Shown here piece by piece: positions 36,622 through 47,274 of a DNA stretch of 64,000 nt (positions are counted from its first letter, which is position 1; the number at the start of each line of letters is the position of its first letter). The DNA comes from Platycnemis pennipes (taxonomy: Eukaryota > Arthropoda > Insecta > Odonata > Platycnemididae), in contig OW121853.1 of assembly GCA_933228895.1 (NCBI GenBank), forward strand, positions 75,934,645 through 75,998,644, written 5' to 3'. Below the pieces are notes generated by a model. It ran no database searches, had not been told where the DNA came from, and saw nothing but the letters and a program-made list of their open reading frames with translations. Made by a program: the position numbers and the translations under genes.

Positions 36622-36963
36622 GACGTTCCACAGGTTAAAATTTGCTTTGATTCGACCTGTTTCCCTACACTCTATCATCTTCAGGTAAAAGTACGCAGGT
36701 ACTAAGTACCTAAAGGTTCTACAGTGTAGCTAATTGTCGAATGAAAGCCTATTGTAACCTGTGGAACGTTAAAGTTTTCTTTCCCTATCGCGAGAGTTAT
36801 TTGAAAATTGTTTACATATAGTGCCTGAGTGGTAGTGGCAGTCCTGAAGGTGCTACAGTGTAGCGAAGCGTCAAATGAAAGCCTATTGTAACCTGTGGAA
36901 CACTGAAGTTTTGTTTTTCTATCGCGAGAGTGTTTTGGAGGTTGTTTACTTCTTGTGGCCGAG
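36622..36963. repeat. Tandem and inverted repeats before the first exon
   Basis: Two direct units, about 36719-36831 and 36852-36963, share CTACAGTGTAGC, GAAAGCCTATTGTAACCTGT and CTATCGCGAGAG. An inverted partner of TAACCTGTGGAACGTT lies at 36623-36638. The second unit runs up to 40 bases before the splice acceptor. Confidence 0.85.
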
Positions 36964-37004
36964 TGACACTAACTTTATCTTCCTATCCTTCGGTATCTTT
37001 GCAG

Positions 37005-37913
37005 AACCAGCAAGATACTCGCATCCCCGTGTTCCGCAGCGGCATCCCCTTGGCGCTGGGCGGTCCCCGGGTGAGGCAGACAACTCAGCTCCCGGTCCGA
37101 GCCGGGACTCGACCAACGGCCCTCGCCGGCCTCACGGCCCACTGGCCCTCCTCCGCCCCGCCCGACAGGGGGCGACAGCCCTCGCCTTCCTCCTCCACCG
37201 GTTCCACCCCGTCGGACTCCGCCGCCGTACCGAACAGGATACCAGAGGATCATCCCGGTCCGCTACCGATCGAGCTATCGATAGCCCACCTGGGAAGGGA
37301 GGTCGTCGTTGGCGGTACCAAGCCGGGGATACTCCGCTTCCTCGGAACGATACCCTTCGATACCGGTATCTTCTGCGGGGTCGAGCTGTACAAACCGGAG
37401 GGGTTGAACGATGGTAGCGTGAGGGGCATAAGGCTGTTCGAGTGTCCACCCCAGCACGGTGTGTTGGCGCCACTGCGTAAGGTCAGTCTCCTACCGCCCG
37501 GAAAGGCCTCGGCCGCACCTCCCGGGTACCAACTGCACCACCAGAAGACGCCCTCACCTTCCCGGGCCGTTGCGTCGTCTGTCCAGTCGTCCCTCAACTG
37601 GACGGAACAGCTGACCGACCCCTCCACCATCCCTTCCGGCGTCAAGAGACAGCGGACCAGCGCCTACGAGTCCGAGTCTGCGTCTTCGCCCGTTCTTCCT
37701 CCTCCGGACGCCTTGGACGAGGATGAAGTGTCCACTCCGAGGGAGAGCGAGGTAGGCGAAGGGGGAGCGGGGTCCACGGACGAGCGGTGGTCATCGGAGG
37801 AGGTGACCCCTCCAGCGGAACAGACTGACCGCGCGACGTCGTTGCTGGGTCCGGCGGCGGCGGCGGTGGTCGGGGAGAAGAGGGAGTCCTCGCGGGAGGA
37901 GAAAGATAGAAGC
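37005..37913 (+). CDS. CAP-Gly domain protein, first visible exon
   Basis: This 303-codon exon is bounded by an acceptor (pyrimidine-rich tract ending TTTGCAG at 37004) and a donor GTGAGTA at 37914, both in phase 0. Residues 5-8 (TRIP) and 12-15 (SGIP) fit the S/TxIP motif used to bind EB1 at microtubule plus ends. After a Pro/Ser-rich linker comes one CAP-Gly domain at about residues 95-162: GREVVVGG, GILRFLGT, TGIFCGVEL, GLNDGSVRG, then LFEC and the final LRKV. CAP-Gly domains bind C-terminal EEY/F tails of tubulin and EB/CLIP proteins. Here the usual Trp of GxW is Phe and the Lys of GKNDG is Leu. The rest is Ser/Pro-rich and acidic, probably disordered. Upstream exons and the start codon are not found. 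Single-domain architecture does not match dynactin, TBCB or CLIP-170 in my judgement. Orthologue not identified. Confidence 0.88.
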
Positions 37914-39789
37914 GTGAGTACCGGCGTCGAATACAAAGAGTAATTCCAGTTTCAACACCTGATGCATTTACCGCACATATCAATCAGTGAATACGGGAAA
38001 CGGATACCCTTAAATTTCACCCTATTTCTCAGCTCCTTTTAAACAACTGCACTCAAAAGTCAGTGGCATTAATATTATGAGAAAACGATCAATGCACACA
38101 TCTGTTCATGCATGAATAATAATATTCATTTTCTTTACATTTCTACGTAATACAATTAAAATGTGTCACAATTTGACATTAATAATGATTTTTGCATTTT
38201 TATGATAATAATAATGTTTTCAATGTCCAATGCTTAATATAAGTAATAATATTTTTACAATATTTACAGACCCGACATAATTTTAAAAATATTGATTCGC
38301 ATGATTTATTATTTTTACTTTTTTGTACCAATTGAAATATTTTCAAAAACATTTTTTCACATATAACAAAATTATTTTGACATAAAATCGCATTAAACAT
38401 GAATTGTTGAGTTCGTTTTAAGAAGATGAATTATCATGATAAAATAATATTTGTAATTAATTATACTTTAGTGTATCAATGTTAAAATTGATAAGTATTT
38501 GCATAGTATTCTGGCACGTATGGCACTAGGTAGGTTAAGTGGATGTTGTCTCCTCCGAGGGGGCGGAGTATCACAACCTTAGAGTACTTACTCCCACCGA
38601 ACATCCATTGTTCTCATATGTCAAATATAACAGTTTATGATCCTACTAGGTTCGAGATCCTTCTCAGCAGCCAACCTTTTTTTTAAGTGATATCGGCTCG
38701 CATCTTGTATTAGTGCTGATAGTTATATGCGTCTTGAATTGACTAAATGTACTCATCATCATATCCAGCTTCAAAAGATCTATAATATGTTATTTGCAAA
38801 ATTTTCCTTAGTTTTCCTAAAATTGAACTCCGAAATCGAATTTGTTTTCTGTCATCGTGGCTTTCCAAGGGATGACTCAACATAAGACGCGTCGTCTAAT
38901 CCAAAAACAACGCCACTTTACATTCAGATATTGTACTTGTCACGACAAAATGTTTAACCCCAATTGATTCGGGTGGGAAGAAATTTTACCAGAGAATTTA
39001 TCCTCATTATAAACATAAACAAGTTTAATTCACGTCTACTATTTTTTGAGACTTTTTAGGGATTTTACTTGAGACATGAGTTTTTTCTTATATCAGATTC
39101 ATCGAAGTTCAGACTAAGAGCCGAACCTGTACCCCACAATAAATATTCTATACAAAAACGTTTGAATACCCACACCGAAGCCCGATTTTATAATGTGTAG
39201 TTAAATATTTTTGAGGTTCAGTTACGACTATTGTTATACCTTTTGTGGTGACTATGCTCGTATCAAGTAGTTATTTGGCTGATTAATGTTTTGACGCTAT
39301 TCTAAGGTTAGGAAATTTCTTTAGTTACCTACGCTTCTTTGGTATTAATTCTCATATAAAGTTTATGAAGGTCTGATGTACATTTCTTGACCATTGGTTT
39401 TGTTCACCGTCCAAGTATCGTAACGGCCATATAAGTTATGGATTAAGGTTAATCAGGAGTTATAAATCCTAGCCTAGTGGGATGAATAAAGATCGTTAAT
39501 GCTACTTAGGCTACAAATTAATTATAAGGTAATACAGTACAATATAGTTTCCTCAGAAGTTCGTGAGCCTAAAAATAATGGCTCGTGCTCCACACTCCAT
39601 AATATTATTTGAATTCCGGGGTTTTTTGAAATAGATTATTGTGTCTAAAGAATTATGGAACAGTACCAATTTATTTGCTTTCCTCGGTGCTGTAGGAAAA
39701 CAGACTATCTCTGCTGCATCACTTTCACGGTAGCTGTGCTGAGGCGTTTTATGATGCTCCTTAAATCGATTCTCCGTTTCCTCTCGCAG
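37914..39789 (+). other. Intron 1
   Basis: 1876 bases, GT-AG, phase 0. AT-rich with no ORF over 70 codons and no repeat matching the families seen elsewhere. It ends with TTTCCTCTCGCAG. Confidence 0.75.
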
Positions 39790-40696
39790 AGCAAACCCGC
39801 CAGCTTGTCCTCCGTCCCCTCTCCGATCGCCCCGAGGACGCTAGAGTGGACGTTCGCCAAGACTGCCGAGGGCGACAGCAGCATCACAGCATCCCTCCCG
39901 CGACAACCCCGCTCCATCTCCGACGGCTCCATCGCCGAGATGGCCGGCGTCGTGTCCACCTCCACGCCGGCGAACGGACCTCTGTCGGTCCGCTGCAACA
40001 GGAGGACCCAGGGCCCGCAGGGCGGCAGCAACTCGGGCGGTATGCTGCGACAGCACCAGCAACAGCAGAACGTCACGTGCGGGAGCGACTGTGTGTTCGC
40101 CTCCCGAGGGTCCGCCGGCGACGAGGGCTACGGGGCCCAGCTCTGCGGGCCCGAGACGTGCGCCTGCGGCCGCGAGCTCAGTAAACACAGCTCTTTCGAG
40201 ATGGACGAGAGCCTGGGAATCCTCTCGCCCGAGCAGATGGTCGACTTCAGCGTGTGCATGGAGGGGTACGGACGGACCCCTTCCGTAGACGACATGAAGA
40301 GGTACGAGGCGGGCGTTGAAGTCTCCTATCAGGCGGGCGTTGATGTCTCCTACCCTGCGGACCACTATGGACGGCCCCAGCCTGCCGAGGCCCCAACCGG
40401 TAAGACCTTCCTCGTCCCTCCAGTGGACTCCGAGAGCTTTCCGGATGGCCTGAGTCCGGCGGATGACATGCCGGGTGTGGCGGTCCACGTCGTGGAATCC
40501 CCGACACTGCCTCCGCCCCCAGGGGACCTTGAGGAGGCAGAGGAGGAAGTAGGTGGGAAGGGCGGAGGTCTGGAGGCCCCCGCGGCGATGGAGGGCCCCT
40601 CGGACGTAGACGAAGAGGCACAGATGGAAGATGAGGATGAGGAAGAGGTCAAGGACGTGTTGGGGCAGCCCTGCGTGGCGGATAGCCATTCGAATG
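39790..40696 (+). CDS. CAP-Gly domain protein, second visible exon
   Basis: 302 codons plus one base: acceptor CTCTCGCAG before 39790, donor GTAAGT at 40697. It joins in frame to exon 1 (phase 0) and to exon 3 (phase 1). The product is low-complexity: a Ser/Pro-rich start, a Gln/Asn patch, a Cys-containing segment (CGSDC, then CGPETCACG), a segment ELSKHSSFEMDESLGILSPE that looks conserved rather than random, an 8-residue duplication (AGVEVSYQ/AGVDVSYP), and a long Glu/Asp-rich end. No folded domain is recognised. GC-rich with strong G/C third positions, as in exons 1, 3 and 4. The 303-codon frame on the opposite strand is a composition shadow. Confidence 0.82.
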
Positions 40697-41715
40697 GTAA
40701 GTACATACATTTCTAATCTCTCCAGAATAAGTATTTTGAGTTGGGTATTCAATGAGTGATTGCCATTAATTGAGATACGCCTTTTTTGAAGATCTACGGT
40801 GAATTGTAAGGAAGGACGATAATAGACGGTATGAATGAGCGGAGAATAGAAGTCAGAGCTTATCTACAAATGTTAGTATAATATGTACTAAAATGATTAA
40901 CCTAAAAGGAGAGAGGACTATTTGCTCATTTTATATCCGTGATAAGTTAGAGCCTAAGCCTTCCATTATTTTTCAACTTTTTTAATGCAATTTTTAATGA
41001 TTTTGCTGCTTCAAAGGGAAAATTATTCTTCCGGAGTTTTAGTGCCGTTACCTTATGGGCTTCAAGATTTATGGCTGTTCATATCTCAACAGTAAAAATG
41101 TTTATATTTTCGCGAGGTCATTAACAAAATTATCTTGCCGAAATAAATAGGGCCTATTAATATGGGACGTTTCCACCACATCACACCTGAATCTGGTTTG
41201 TTTATATATAGGGTTGTTGATGACACTCATAGGCTGCTCTTCTCCACTAAACTATGTATGTATTTTTATTCCTATCTTTCGTAACTCATCCATGTGCTAA
41301 GTGCTCTTGTTATATCTTTAATAATATTCTCATGGTATGAAAATCGTTGAATTTATCCTACCATTGAAGTCATTTTTCGTGAAAAATAACAGGCTTACTA
41401 ATGAACCTTAAATTCTATCAGCAGCCAGCAACCACTATTTCAACTTACTATTTATGGTATTAAGGGGGGCTGTATTTTACTCCCTGGCAACTAGACATAA
41501 CACTTTGAATACTAAACAATTAGCGTTTAACTGGCATTAAAGAGGACCAAAATCTATACTTGAATCCTCGGATATTTATCATTTCTTTATGTAACCTTTT
41601 TTTGTTATGTCTCCGTTGTTCAATTTGAGTGGTTTCTCCAAAATAAAATCACTTCTATATTATGTCAATATTTTAACTCTTTTAGTGCAAATATTCGTTT
41701 ATTTTCGCCTTCCAG
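40697..41715 (+). other. Intron 2
   Basis: 1019 bases, GT-AG, phase 1, AT-rich. It ends with TTTATTTTCGCCTTCCAG. No repeats matched. Confidence 0.75.
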
Positions 41716-43186
41716 TGGTCAACCACTCTTCGCGACCAGCCCAGGTGGCGCCTTGCTTCGTGGCTAGCGTCACCAGCATCACGAGCATCGACCCCGGTTA
41801 CCAGGGCGACGGCGAGTGGAGCCGCCCTGCCAGTCGCGCGGACAATTCCCCAGGGTCCTCCGCACCGCCCGGCATCGGGGTCAACTTCGGCATCCCCGTC
41901 GACGTCCTCAAGCTCAAGATAGACACGATGACCGACTCGGACTTCTACAGCGACACCGGGGCGGGCGGTACAGAAAGCGACGCCGACCACGAGGAGGCGG
42001 TGAGGGAAGGGACCATGGCACCAGGAGACCGGAGGGCGCAGGTGATCGACGGCACCCTTTACGGGGGCGGGCAGCACGGAGGGGGCGCCGGGGGCGTCGG
42101 CGTCATGGGCGGCGCCTCGCACCAGCAACAGGCCCCGCCCAGGTGTTTCGCGGCGGTTATGACCTCCTCGACCGCCACCACCACCGAAGAAATGGAGTCC
42201 AGCGGCGTCTTCTCGGATCTGGATCGACGCGTTGATGTCAGGGCCTCATTCCACTCCCACGCCCTCCCGAGACCCTCCTCCGCCCAGGGCGTCTCGTCCT
42301 CGGCGGCCGAGTCCTCCGACGTCCCTCAGTCCCCACTGGAGGAGCTGCCGGAAGATCCCAAGAAGGACACGACCTTCAACCTGCCGGAGCTGGAACCGGA
42401 CAAGGTCAACGAGGACAGCGAGGAAGAGATCGGGGAAATGTGTCAGGAGGAGATGGAGGTCACCATGACGGAGGGCGGAGAGAAGATGGACACTTCCTCG
42501 CCACCAGCTGAGGTCCGGGACGATTTCATGGTCCTGAAACAGCAGGAGCAACACTCGTCGATGTCTTGCGATTGTTCTCCGGACAGGACACTGTCCACAG
42601 CCCCGATGAGCCCAACTCCGAGACCAAACGCGCAAACTGGCGAGAACGAGCAGCCGAAACATCAAGAGGAAGACACTCAGTTGGGTCAACAAGCACAGCA
42701 ACAGCAGCAGCCTGACCAGAAACAGCCTCAACAAACACAGCAACAACAACAACAGCAGCAGCAACAGCAACAGGGAGGGCACGGGACGAAACAGAAGTCC
42801 CCCGGAAATGCCGTCAACGTCTCCCCGCCGAAGAAGCACAAGATGCCGAAGCGCAACGTTGCGTCCAAGATCAAGGCGATGATTGAGGCCACGCCGGCGG
42901 CCAAGGAGGAAGGCGCCCGCGGTGAGGAAGGCGAGGTATCATCGGTCCGGAGGCAGGCGGCCCCGAGACCCGGGCGGTGGGACGCCATCATGAGCAAGAT
43001 CGCTGCTGGGCAGGCCGAACAGAGGACCAGCCGACCTCGCCTGCGGGAGGTCAAGAGTCGTGTGATGGCCAGCATCGTCACACCGCCTGCTTCCAGCCGG
43101 AACTCGAACTCGAACGAGGACGGAGGAACCGTACGAGCGAAGAAGACTTTCATCTCGAACGCGACGCGGGCCAGGAGAGGAGAAAC
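41716..43186 (+). CDS. CAP-Gly domain protein, third visible exon
   Basis: 1471 bases: acceptor TTCCAG before 41716 (phase 1), donor GTGAGT at 43187 (phase 2). The split codon with exon 2 gives Val. Visible parts in order: an N-terminal stretch with TMTDSDFYSDT and DRRAQVIDGTLYGG, which look like conserved islands; a Gly- and Ser-rich part; an acidic stretch (EDSEEEIGEMCQEEMEVT); Ser-Pro sites (CDCSPDRT, MSPTP) that could be kinase targets; a Gln-rich tract with 12 uninterrupted Gln codons (CAG/CAA) at 42738-42773; a basic PPKKHKMPKR patch; and a C-terminal basic block RWDAIMSKIAAGQAEQ with KSRVMASI. The basic block after an acidic region fits a microtubule-binding protein, but that is inference. 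Confidence 0.85.
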
Positions 43187-43387
43187 GTGAGTTCTATCCT
43201 ATTAATCTTCAAATCTTCAATCGATTGATCTCCATCTACATGAGCCTATCTTGAAACCGGTTTGCTAGACTTATTTTGACACCCGCAAGCAGCTCCTGCT
43301 GTAACTGGTACTTTCAGACGTAACTTTATGGAACTTATTCATGATTAAAAAGAAAACTTAACTTTGTCGTTCCACATAAATGTATTA

Positions 43388-43433
43388 AAAAAACGACCCG
43401 GTTTTCAGCGTCGAACGCCATCATCAGGTCTTC
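43388..43433 (-). ncRNA. Hammerhead-ribozyme-like motif
   Basis: On the minus strand the order is GAAGAC, CTGATGA, a 4-bp hairpin GGCG-TTCGA-CGCT, GAAA, ACCGGGT, then C and GTTTTT. This matches the hammerhead core (CUGANGA, stem II, GAAA, short stem III, NUH cleavage site). Flanks GAAGAC and GTTTTT can pair for 6 bp with two G-U wobbles as stem I. Penelope-like and some other retroelements are known to carry such motifs. It lies just 3' of the minus-strand RTE-like fragment and antisense to the host gene. Self-cleavage is untested. Confidence 0.5.
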
Positions 43434-43439
43434 AGTCCA

Positions 43440-44470
43440 ACGCCATCATCCTACATTCTCCTCCAGCACCATGATTCGAAGTCTTCAATTCTTCGCTGGT
43501 CTGCTTTCCCGTTGTTCCATGTCTCTGATCCATATAGTGCCACGCTCCATACGAATGTTTTGATGAAGTGGTTCCTTGTTTGTAGCCGTAGGTTCATTGA
43601 GCATGGTAGTTGTCTCCTCCAGCACCATGTTTCGAAGGCTTCAATTCTTCCCTGCTTTCCCGTTGTTCCATGTCTCTGATCCATATAGTGCCACGCTCCA
43701 TACGAATGTTTTGATGAAGTGGTTCCTTTTTTGGAGCCGTAGGTTCATTGAGCATAGTATGTAGTTGTCTCTTCTTCATAAACGCTTCCTTGGCTTGTGC
43801 TATTCTTCGCTTGATGTCCGTCGAGCTCCTTCCATCCCAAGTTATAGTGCTGCCGAGGTAAGTGAATTTCTTGCAACTTGTTCGAATTTCACTCCTCGAA
43901 TGTGATATCAGTCCTCAGCTTCTCTCTTCCGCACACTAGGATTTTAGTTTTCTTCTTGTTGATGCTCATATTATATTCCTGAAGTACTTGATTCATTGTG
44001 GTCAGTGATGCTTGCAAGTGCTCTCGACTTTCTGCTACAACTGCGATGTCATTGGCAAACCGGAGCGTGTTTATTTCTTCGCCATTCACTGGTGCCCTTG
44101 ATACCAGTTTCCTGTGCGTCTCTTATTGCTCCTTCCAGGTATATATTGCATAACGCTGGGGAGACGTTCCATCTTTGTCTGAGTCCTTTATTTATTTTGG
44201 CTTCTAATTTCCTTCCGTTTTTCATTCGCACTGTGGTGACCAGGCTTCTTGTAGAGGCTATACATTATTCTTCTATCCTTGTGGTCTATTCTAATTGCTC
44301 TCAGTATCTTGAACTTCTTGTTCCATTCTACGTTGTCAAAGCCTTTTCCTAGTCCACGAATGCCACATACAACGGCTTGTTTACGTGTATCATTTTCTCG
44401 GCCAGTATCCTAAAGCTGAGTTGTGCCTCCCTAGCTCCTCGGTTTTGTCCTGAATCCGAATTGATAGGAT
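43440..44470 (-). mobile_element. RTE-like LINE, broken RT fragment
   Basis: On the minus strand, pieces of a non-LTR reverse transcriptase are spread over several frames: INTLRFANDIAVVAES at 44070-44020 (the catalytic motif normally F/YADD, here AND), SINKKKTKILVCGREK, then the post-RT region with TFVWSVALYGSETWNN and a final SWCWRRM. A tandem duplication of about 155 bases (units from about 43474 and 43628) repeats the ALYGSETW segment. The catalytic Asp loss, the frameshifts and the duplication show it is dead. Confidence 0.85.
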
Positions 44471-45220
44471 TTCCGAATTGATAAGGCTTAAAGTATACGT
44501 CGTACTGTCCACTTATTTTTTAATGTACCATCCAGACCACAACACGTATTGCAACACTTAGTGCGTCATCATTAAGTCAACTGTTTTTCATAAATAACAA
44601 TTTTCCCCGAATGTATATTCCTTATCGAATACGTTACTCGTGGAGTTGTGCATCCCTTTTACTTTATGTAAGTTATTGTTGTCTATGAACTCCAGTATGA
44701 CTTTCAAGTTTTCGTTAATGTTAAATCCTCGCTATGAAAAATCTAATTGAATCCGACTGTTGTAATTCCACCGCAATCTACGTTGGTTAATATCACGCTC
44801 ATTGTTTATATTTTAGGGAATAATATGTTATATCGTATGATATTCGTCCATAATTGGGTTTTGAGCGTGTTTTTGTTAGGTACGTGAATTCAGACCTTTG
44901 GGAAGGACGGCGTCAAGTTGAAATGCCCGCGTCGACATTTCATCTTATGCAGGTAGTTGTATAATTCGCCGCTTCTATTCGGTGGCGCAGAAGCGGCGAA
45001 CTGTATGTTCGGTCGCCTGCCACCGAAGGGGGTTTGGCGCTCTATCTCGGGAAGAGAAAAGAGCACAATTTTCAACTGATAAATATTCCCTGAAGCGACG
45101 CACTGTCAGGGTTTATATTTGCACCACTATTTTTCATTCTTCTTATTAATAATAGTTTTGAGTAAAAAATACAATGAATGATGATAATAAATGATGAAAC
45201 TTTTTTATCATTAATGTGTG
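44471..45220. other. No feature recognised
   Basis: Intronic DNA, AT-rich apart from a GC patch near 44900-45060. No matched repeat. Confidence 0.4.
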
Positions 45221-45223
45221 TAA

Positions 45224-45881
45224 TGCCCGTTTTACACGGTCATTGAAGTTGCGCAAGTTGATGCCGATTTAGTTTGTTAAGTCGTCCGCGAAACTCCGTG
45301 ACGTAGTAAATTTCGAAGAAGCTTCCTTGACAGTTTTACTCGGAGTAATCGTCGGCGCAGTATTTCAGATACAATATACCATCAAGTAGCGGTAGTACCG
45401 TCAGGTATAACCACAACTTAAAATATTGTTTAAACTTAAACCATATTCTAAACAATATTAGAGGACGCCCTGGTCCCGTGTATTTAGCCTATACGATATA
45501 GCAGCCTCTTCCTTCATGTGAGAATTTAATGCTTCCGCGTGATAAATAGCCCAGTTCGTGATTATTGCACTAAATGCACCGCCGAAATATATTTAAATAC
45601 GAACAAAAAAAACACCCGCCATCTCAATGGTCGACAACGTATTTAACCGCCACAATTCCGGTGGCCATTCGTTATCGCTGCATCTCTACCATCTAGTGAG
45701 GAAAAACCTGAAAACTGCACGAATGCACGTATCAGATTTGAGCATGTTCTAATTTGCTCGCAGTTGCTCACGCAGTGGCGCAGTCTCCCGTCGCAAGTCG
45801 TCCCTTTACACAGCGCAATATTTCTTGCGCAAGTTTTCTTGCAGCGGCATGCGCAGTTTCAATCACCATGTAAAACGGCCT
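45224..45881. mobile_element. PIF-like MITE (imperfect TAA/TAT flanks)
   Basis: The ends TGCCCGTTTTACACGGTCAT and ATGTAAAACGGCCT are inverted repeats, with a following TTGAAGTTGCGCA/TGCGCAGTTTCAA pair. The flanks are TAA (45221-45223) and TAT (45882-45884). The termini match the group at 14697, 25986 and 33310. Confidence 0.7.
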
Positions 45882-46150
45882 TATTAGGTACTGTTTGTGC
45901 ATACCGTATCCCGTCCATGTTGTTTTTTTCTGGAGTCGGGGTGAAAAAATTCATGACTTTTTTTTTAATAATTTGCCTTTCCGATCAATTGCTTACCATT
46001 CCATTACTAAAGCCTACAATTCCTCTACCTTTATCAATGTTGAACTTCCTTAATAAATAATTAGGTACATACATTTTAAATAAGAATTTTACCCACCAGT
46101 TCCGATTAGTTCTCCTATTATTAATTGTTGGCTTCGGAAGATGTTTTCGG

Positions 46151-46483
46151 GATCGGGTTGGTGTGGTGGCTAGAGTACAGGCCTCCCATCCCGAGGGCCC
46201 GGGTTCGATTCCCGCCAGTCGTGGATTTTTCAGTGGAAAACCGGTTCCCACTTGAGTGCCTAGTGGAGGGCATTTCAAGTTCAGTACTCCGTCCGTCGGA
46301 TGGGACGTTAAGCCGTGATCACTTGGCGGCATTCGTTAAGAGTATGCTAATGCCGACGCCGGGTTTCTCTCCACCCTTCCTCCGTTCCCTGAAAACTCCT
46401 ACCATTACCCAATTACCCACCTATCCTCTATGGAGCAAATGACCTCAGCTGTCGGTCGCCTCCCCTAAATAACCAACCAAGAT
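46151..46483 (+). repeat. SINE family S1, full copy
   Basis: The tRNA-derived head has an A-box-like GTGGTGGCTAGAGTAC and a perfect B box GGTTCGATTCC at 46202-46212. The body then has CTAGTGGAGGGCATTTCAAG, TCCGTCCGTCGGATGGGACG, GCCGACGCCGGGTTTCTCTC and a CTGTCGGTCGCCTCCCCTAA end, followed by AACCAACCAA. It is the reference copy for five S1 copies in the window. Confidence 0.9.
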
Positions 46484-47139
46484 GTTTAAGTCATAGGTAC
46501 GAAAATTAGGTAATTATTAAAATATATAGGTTTTGGAGGTATTCAAATGAAAAATATAAAATCGGGATGTAATGTGAGATGGTACTTTAATTCATACAAA
46601 CAACGCTGTTAACATTTTGTTTAATATTGTAAACATTTTTTGCTTGATATCTATCAATATGACCGATTATTATTGAGAAAAATGGTAAGGTTTTCCGCTC
46701 CATGAGGATTCCAAATTTTTCAACAAACGTTCACTGCCCGCGCGTTTGATATTTTGGCGCATGTTTTTGGAGAAGCAAGACCATCTGCAGCAGAGATGCT
46801 GACGCAGAAAATGACTAAGAGTCGGAAGCGACCTGTCAAGAGGGGGGCGGGGGAAGGCTGGTAGGGGAGGAGGGGAAGAGTGATGTGTCAGGACCAGATG
46901 CTGACTCAGAGGAGGGGACCATGGATGCCGTGACATGGCTCACAGCCGAAATCATGACGTGCAATCCCCATTTACTTATTGGTTTTAATCATCATCATCA
47001 TCACAATAGACCATTAATCTTTATGTTGTATTGAGGTAGCTACTCACTTTCGACCGGAAACTCTTTAGCCACGGTTAAATTTTCATAAATATATAGTGGT
47101 CCAAACCGTTCCAACAAAGTTATTGATAAATCTGTATAT
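46484..47139. other. No gene recognised
   Basis: Intronic DNA, including a short CATCATCATCATCA run near 46988. A minus frame at 46670-46936 is unassigned. Confidence 0.4.
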
Positions 47140-47240
47140 ATAATATCCACCGCAAGGGTGTGTGGCAGGGGGAGAAATTCACCATGCATGCACTTCTGAC
47201 ATGCTAGTAAAAGCTACAACGATACCACTGCATGGAAACA
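47140..47240 (-). mobile_element. LINE tail remnant
   Basis: ATATCCACCGCAAGGGTGTG, then GGCAGGGGGAGAAATTCACC, resembles the CR1-like tail in minus orientation. It is truncated on both sides. Confidence 0.65.
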
Positions 47241-47274
47241 AGTTAGATACAAGAGTCAAATTCAACTGCATGAT

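Noticed and set aside
36650..36695. Third hammerhead-like motif (minus strand)
   Set aside because: CTGAAGA, GAAA and GUC are present but stem II does not pair and stem I pairing is broken; at best a decayed copy.
36930..37004. Extension of the CAP-Gly frame upstream of 37005 to an ATG
   Set aside because: The added codons come from a tandem repeat unit, and a strong acceptor lies at 37004, so this is an internal exon rather than a translation start.
39841..40752. 303-codon open frame on the minus strand opposite exon 2
   Set aside because: It mirrors a GC-rich coding exon with strong codon bias. The + strand has matching splice sites and phases, and the antisense product shows no domain.
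42246..42839. 197-codon minus frame rich in Leu
   Set aside because: The Leu run is the complement of the Gln tract in exon 3; a shadow.
46151..46230. Functional tRNA gene
   Set aside because: A and B boxes are present but there is no paired acceptor stem or cloverleaf, and the sequence continues into a repeated SINE body.
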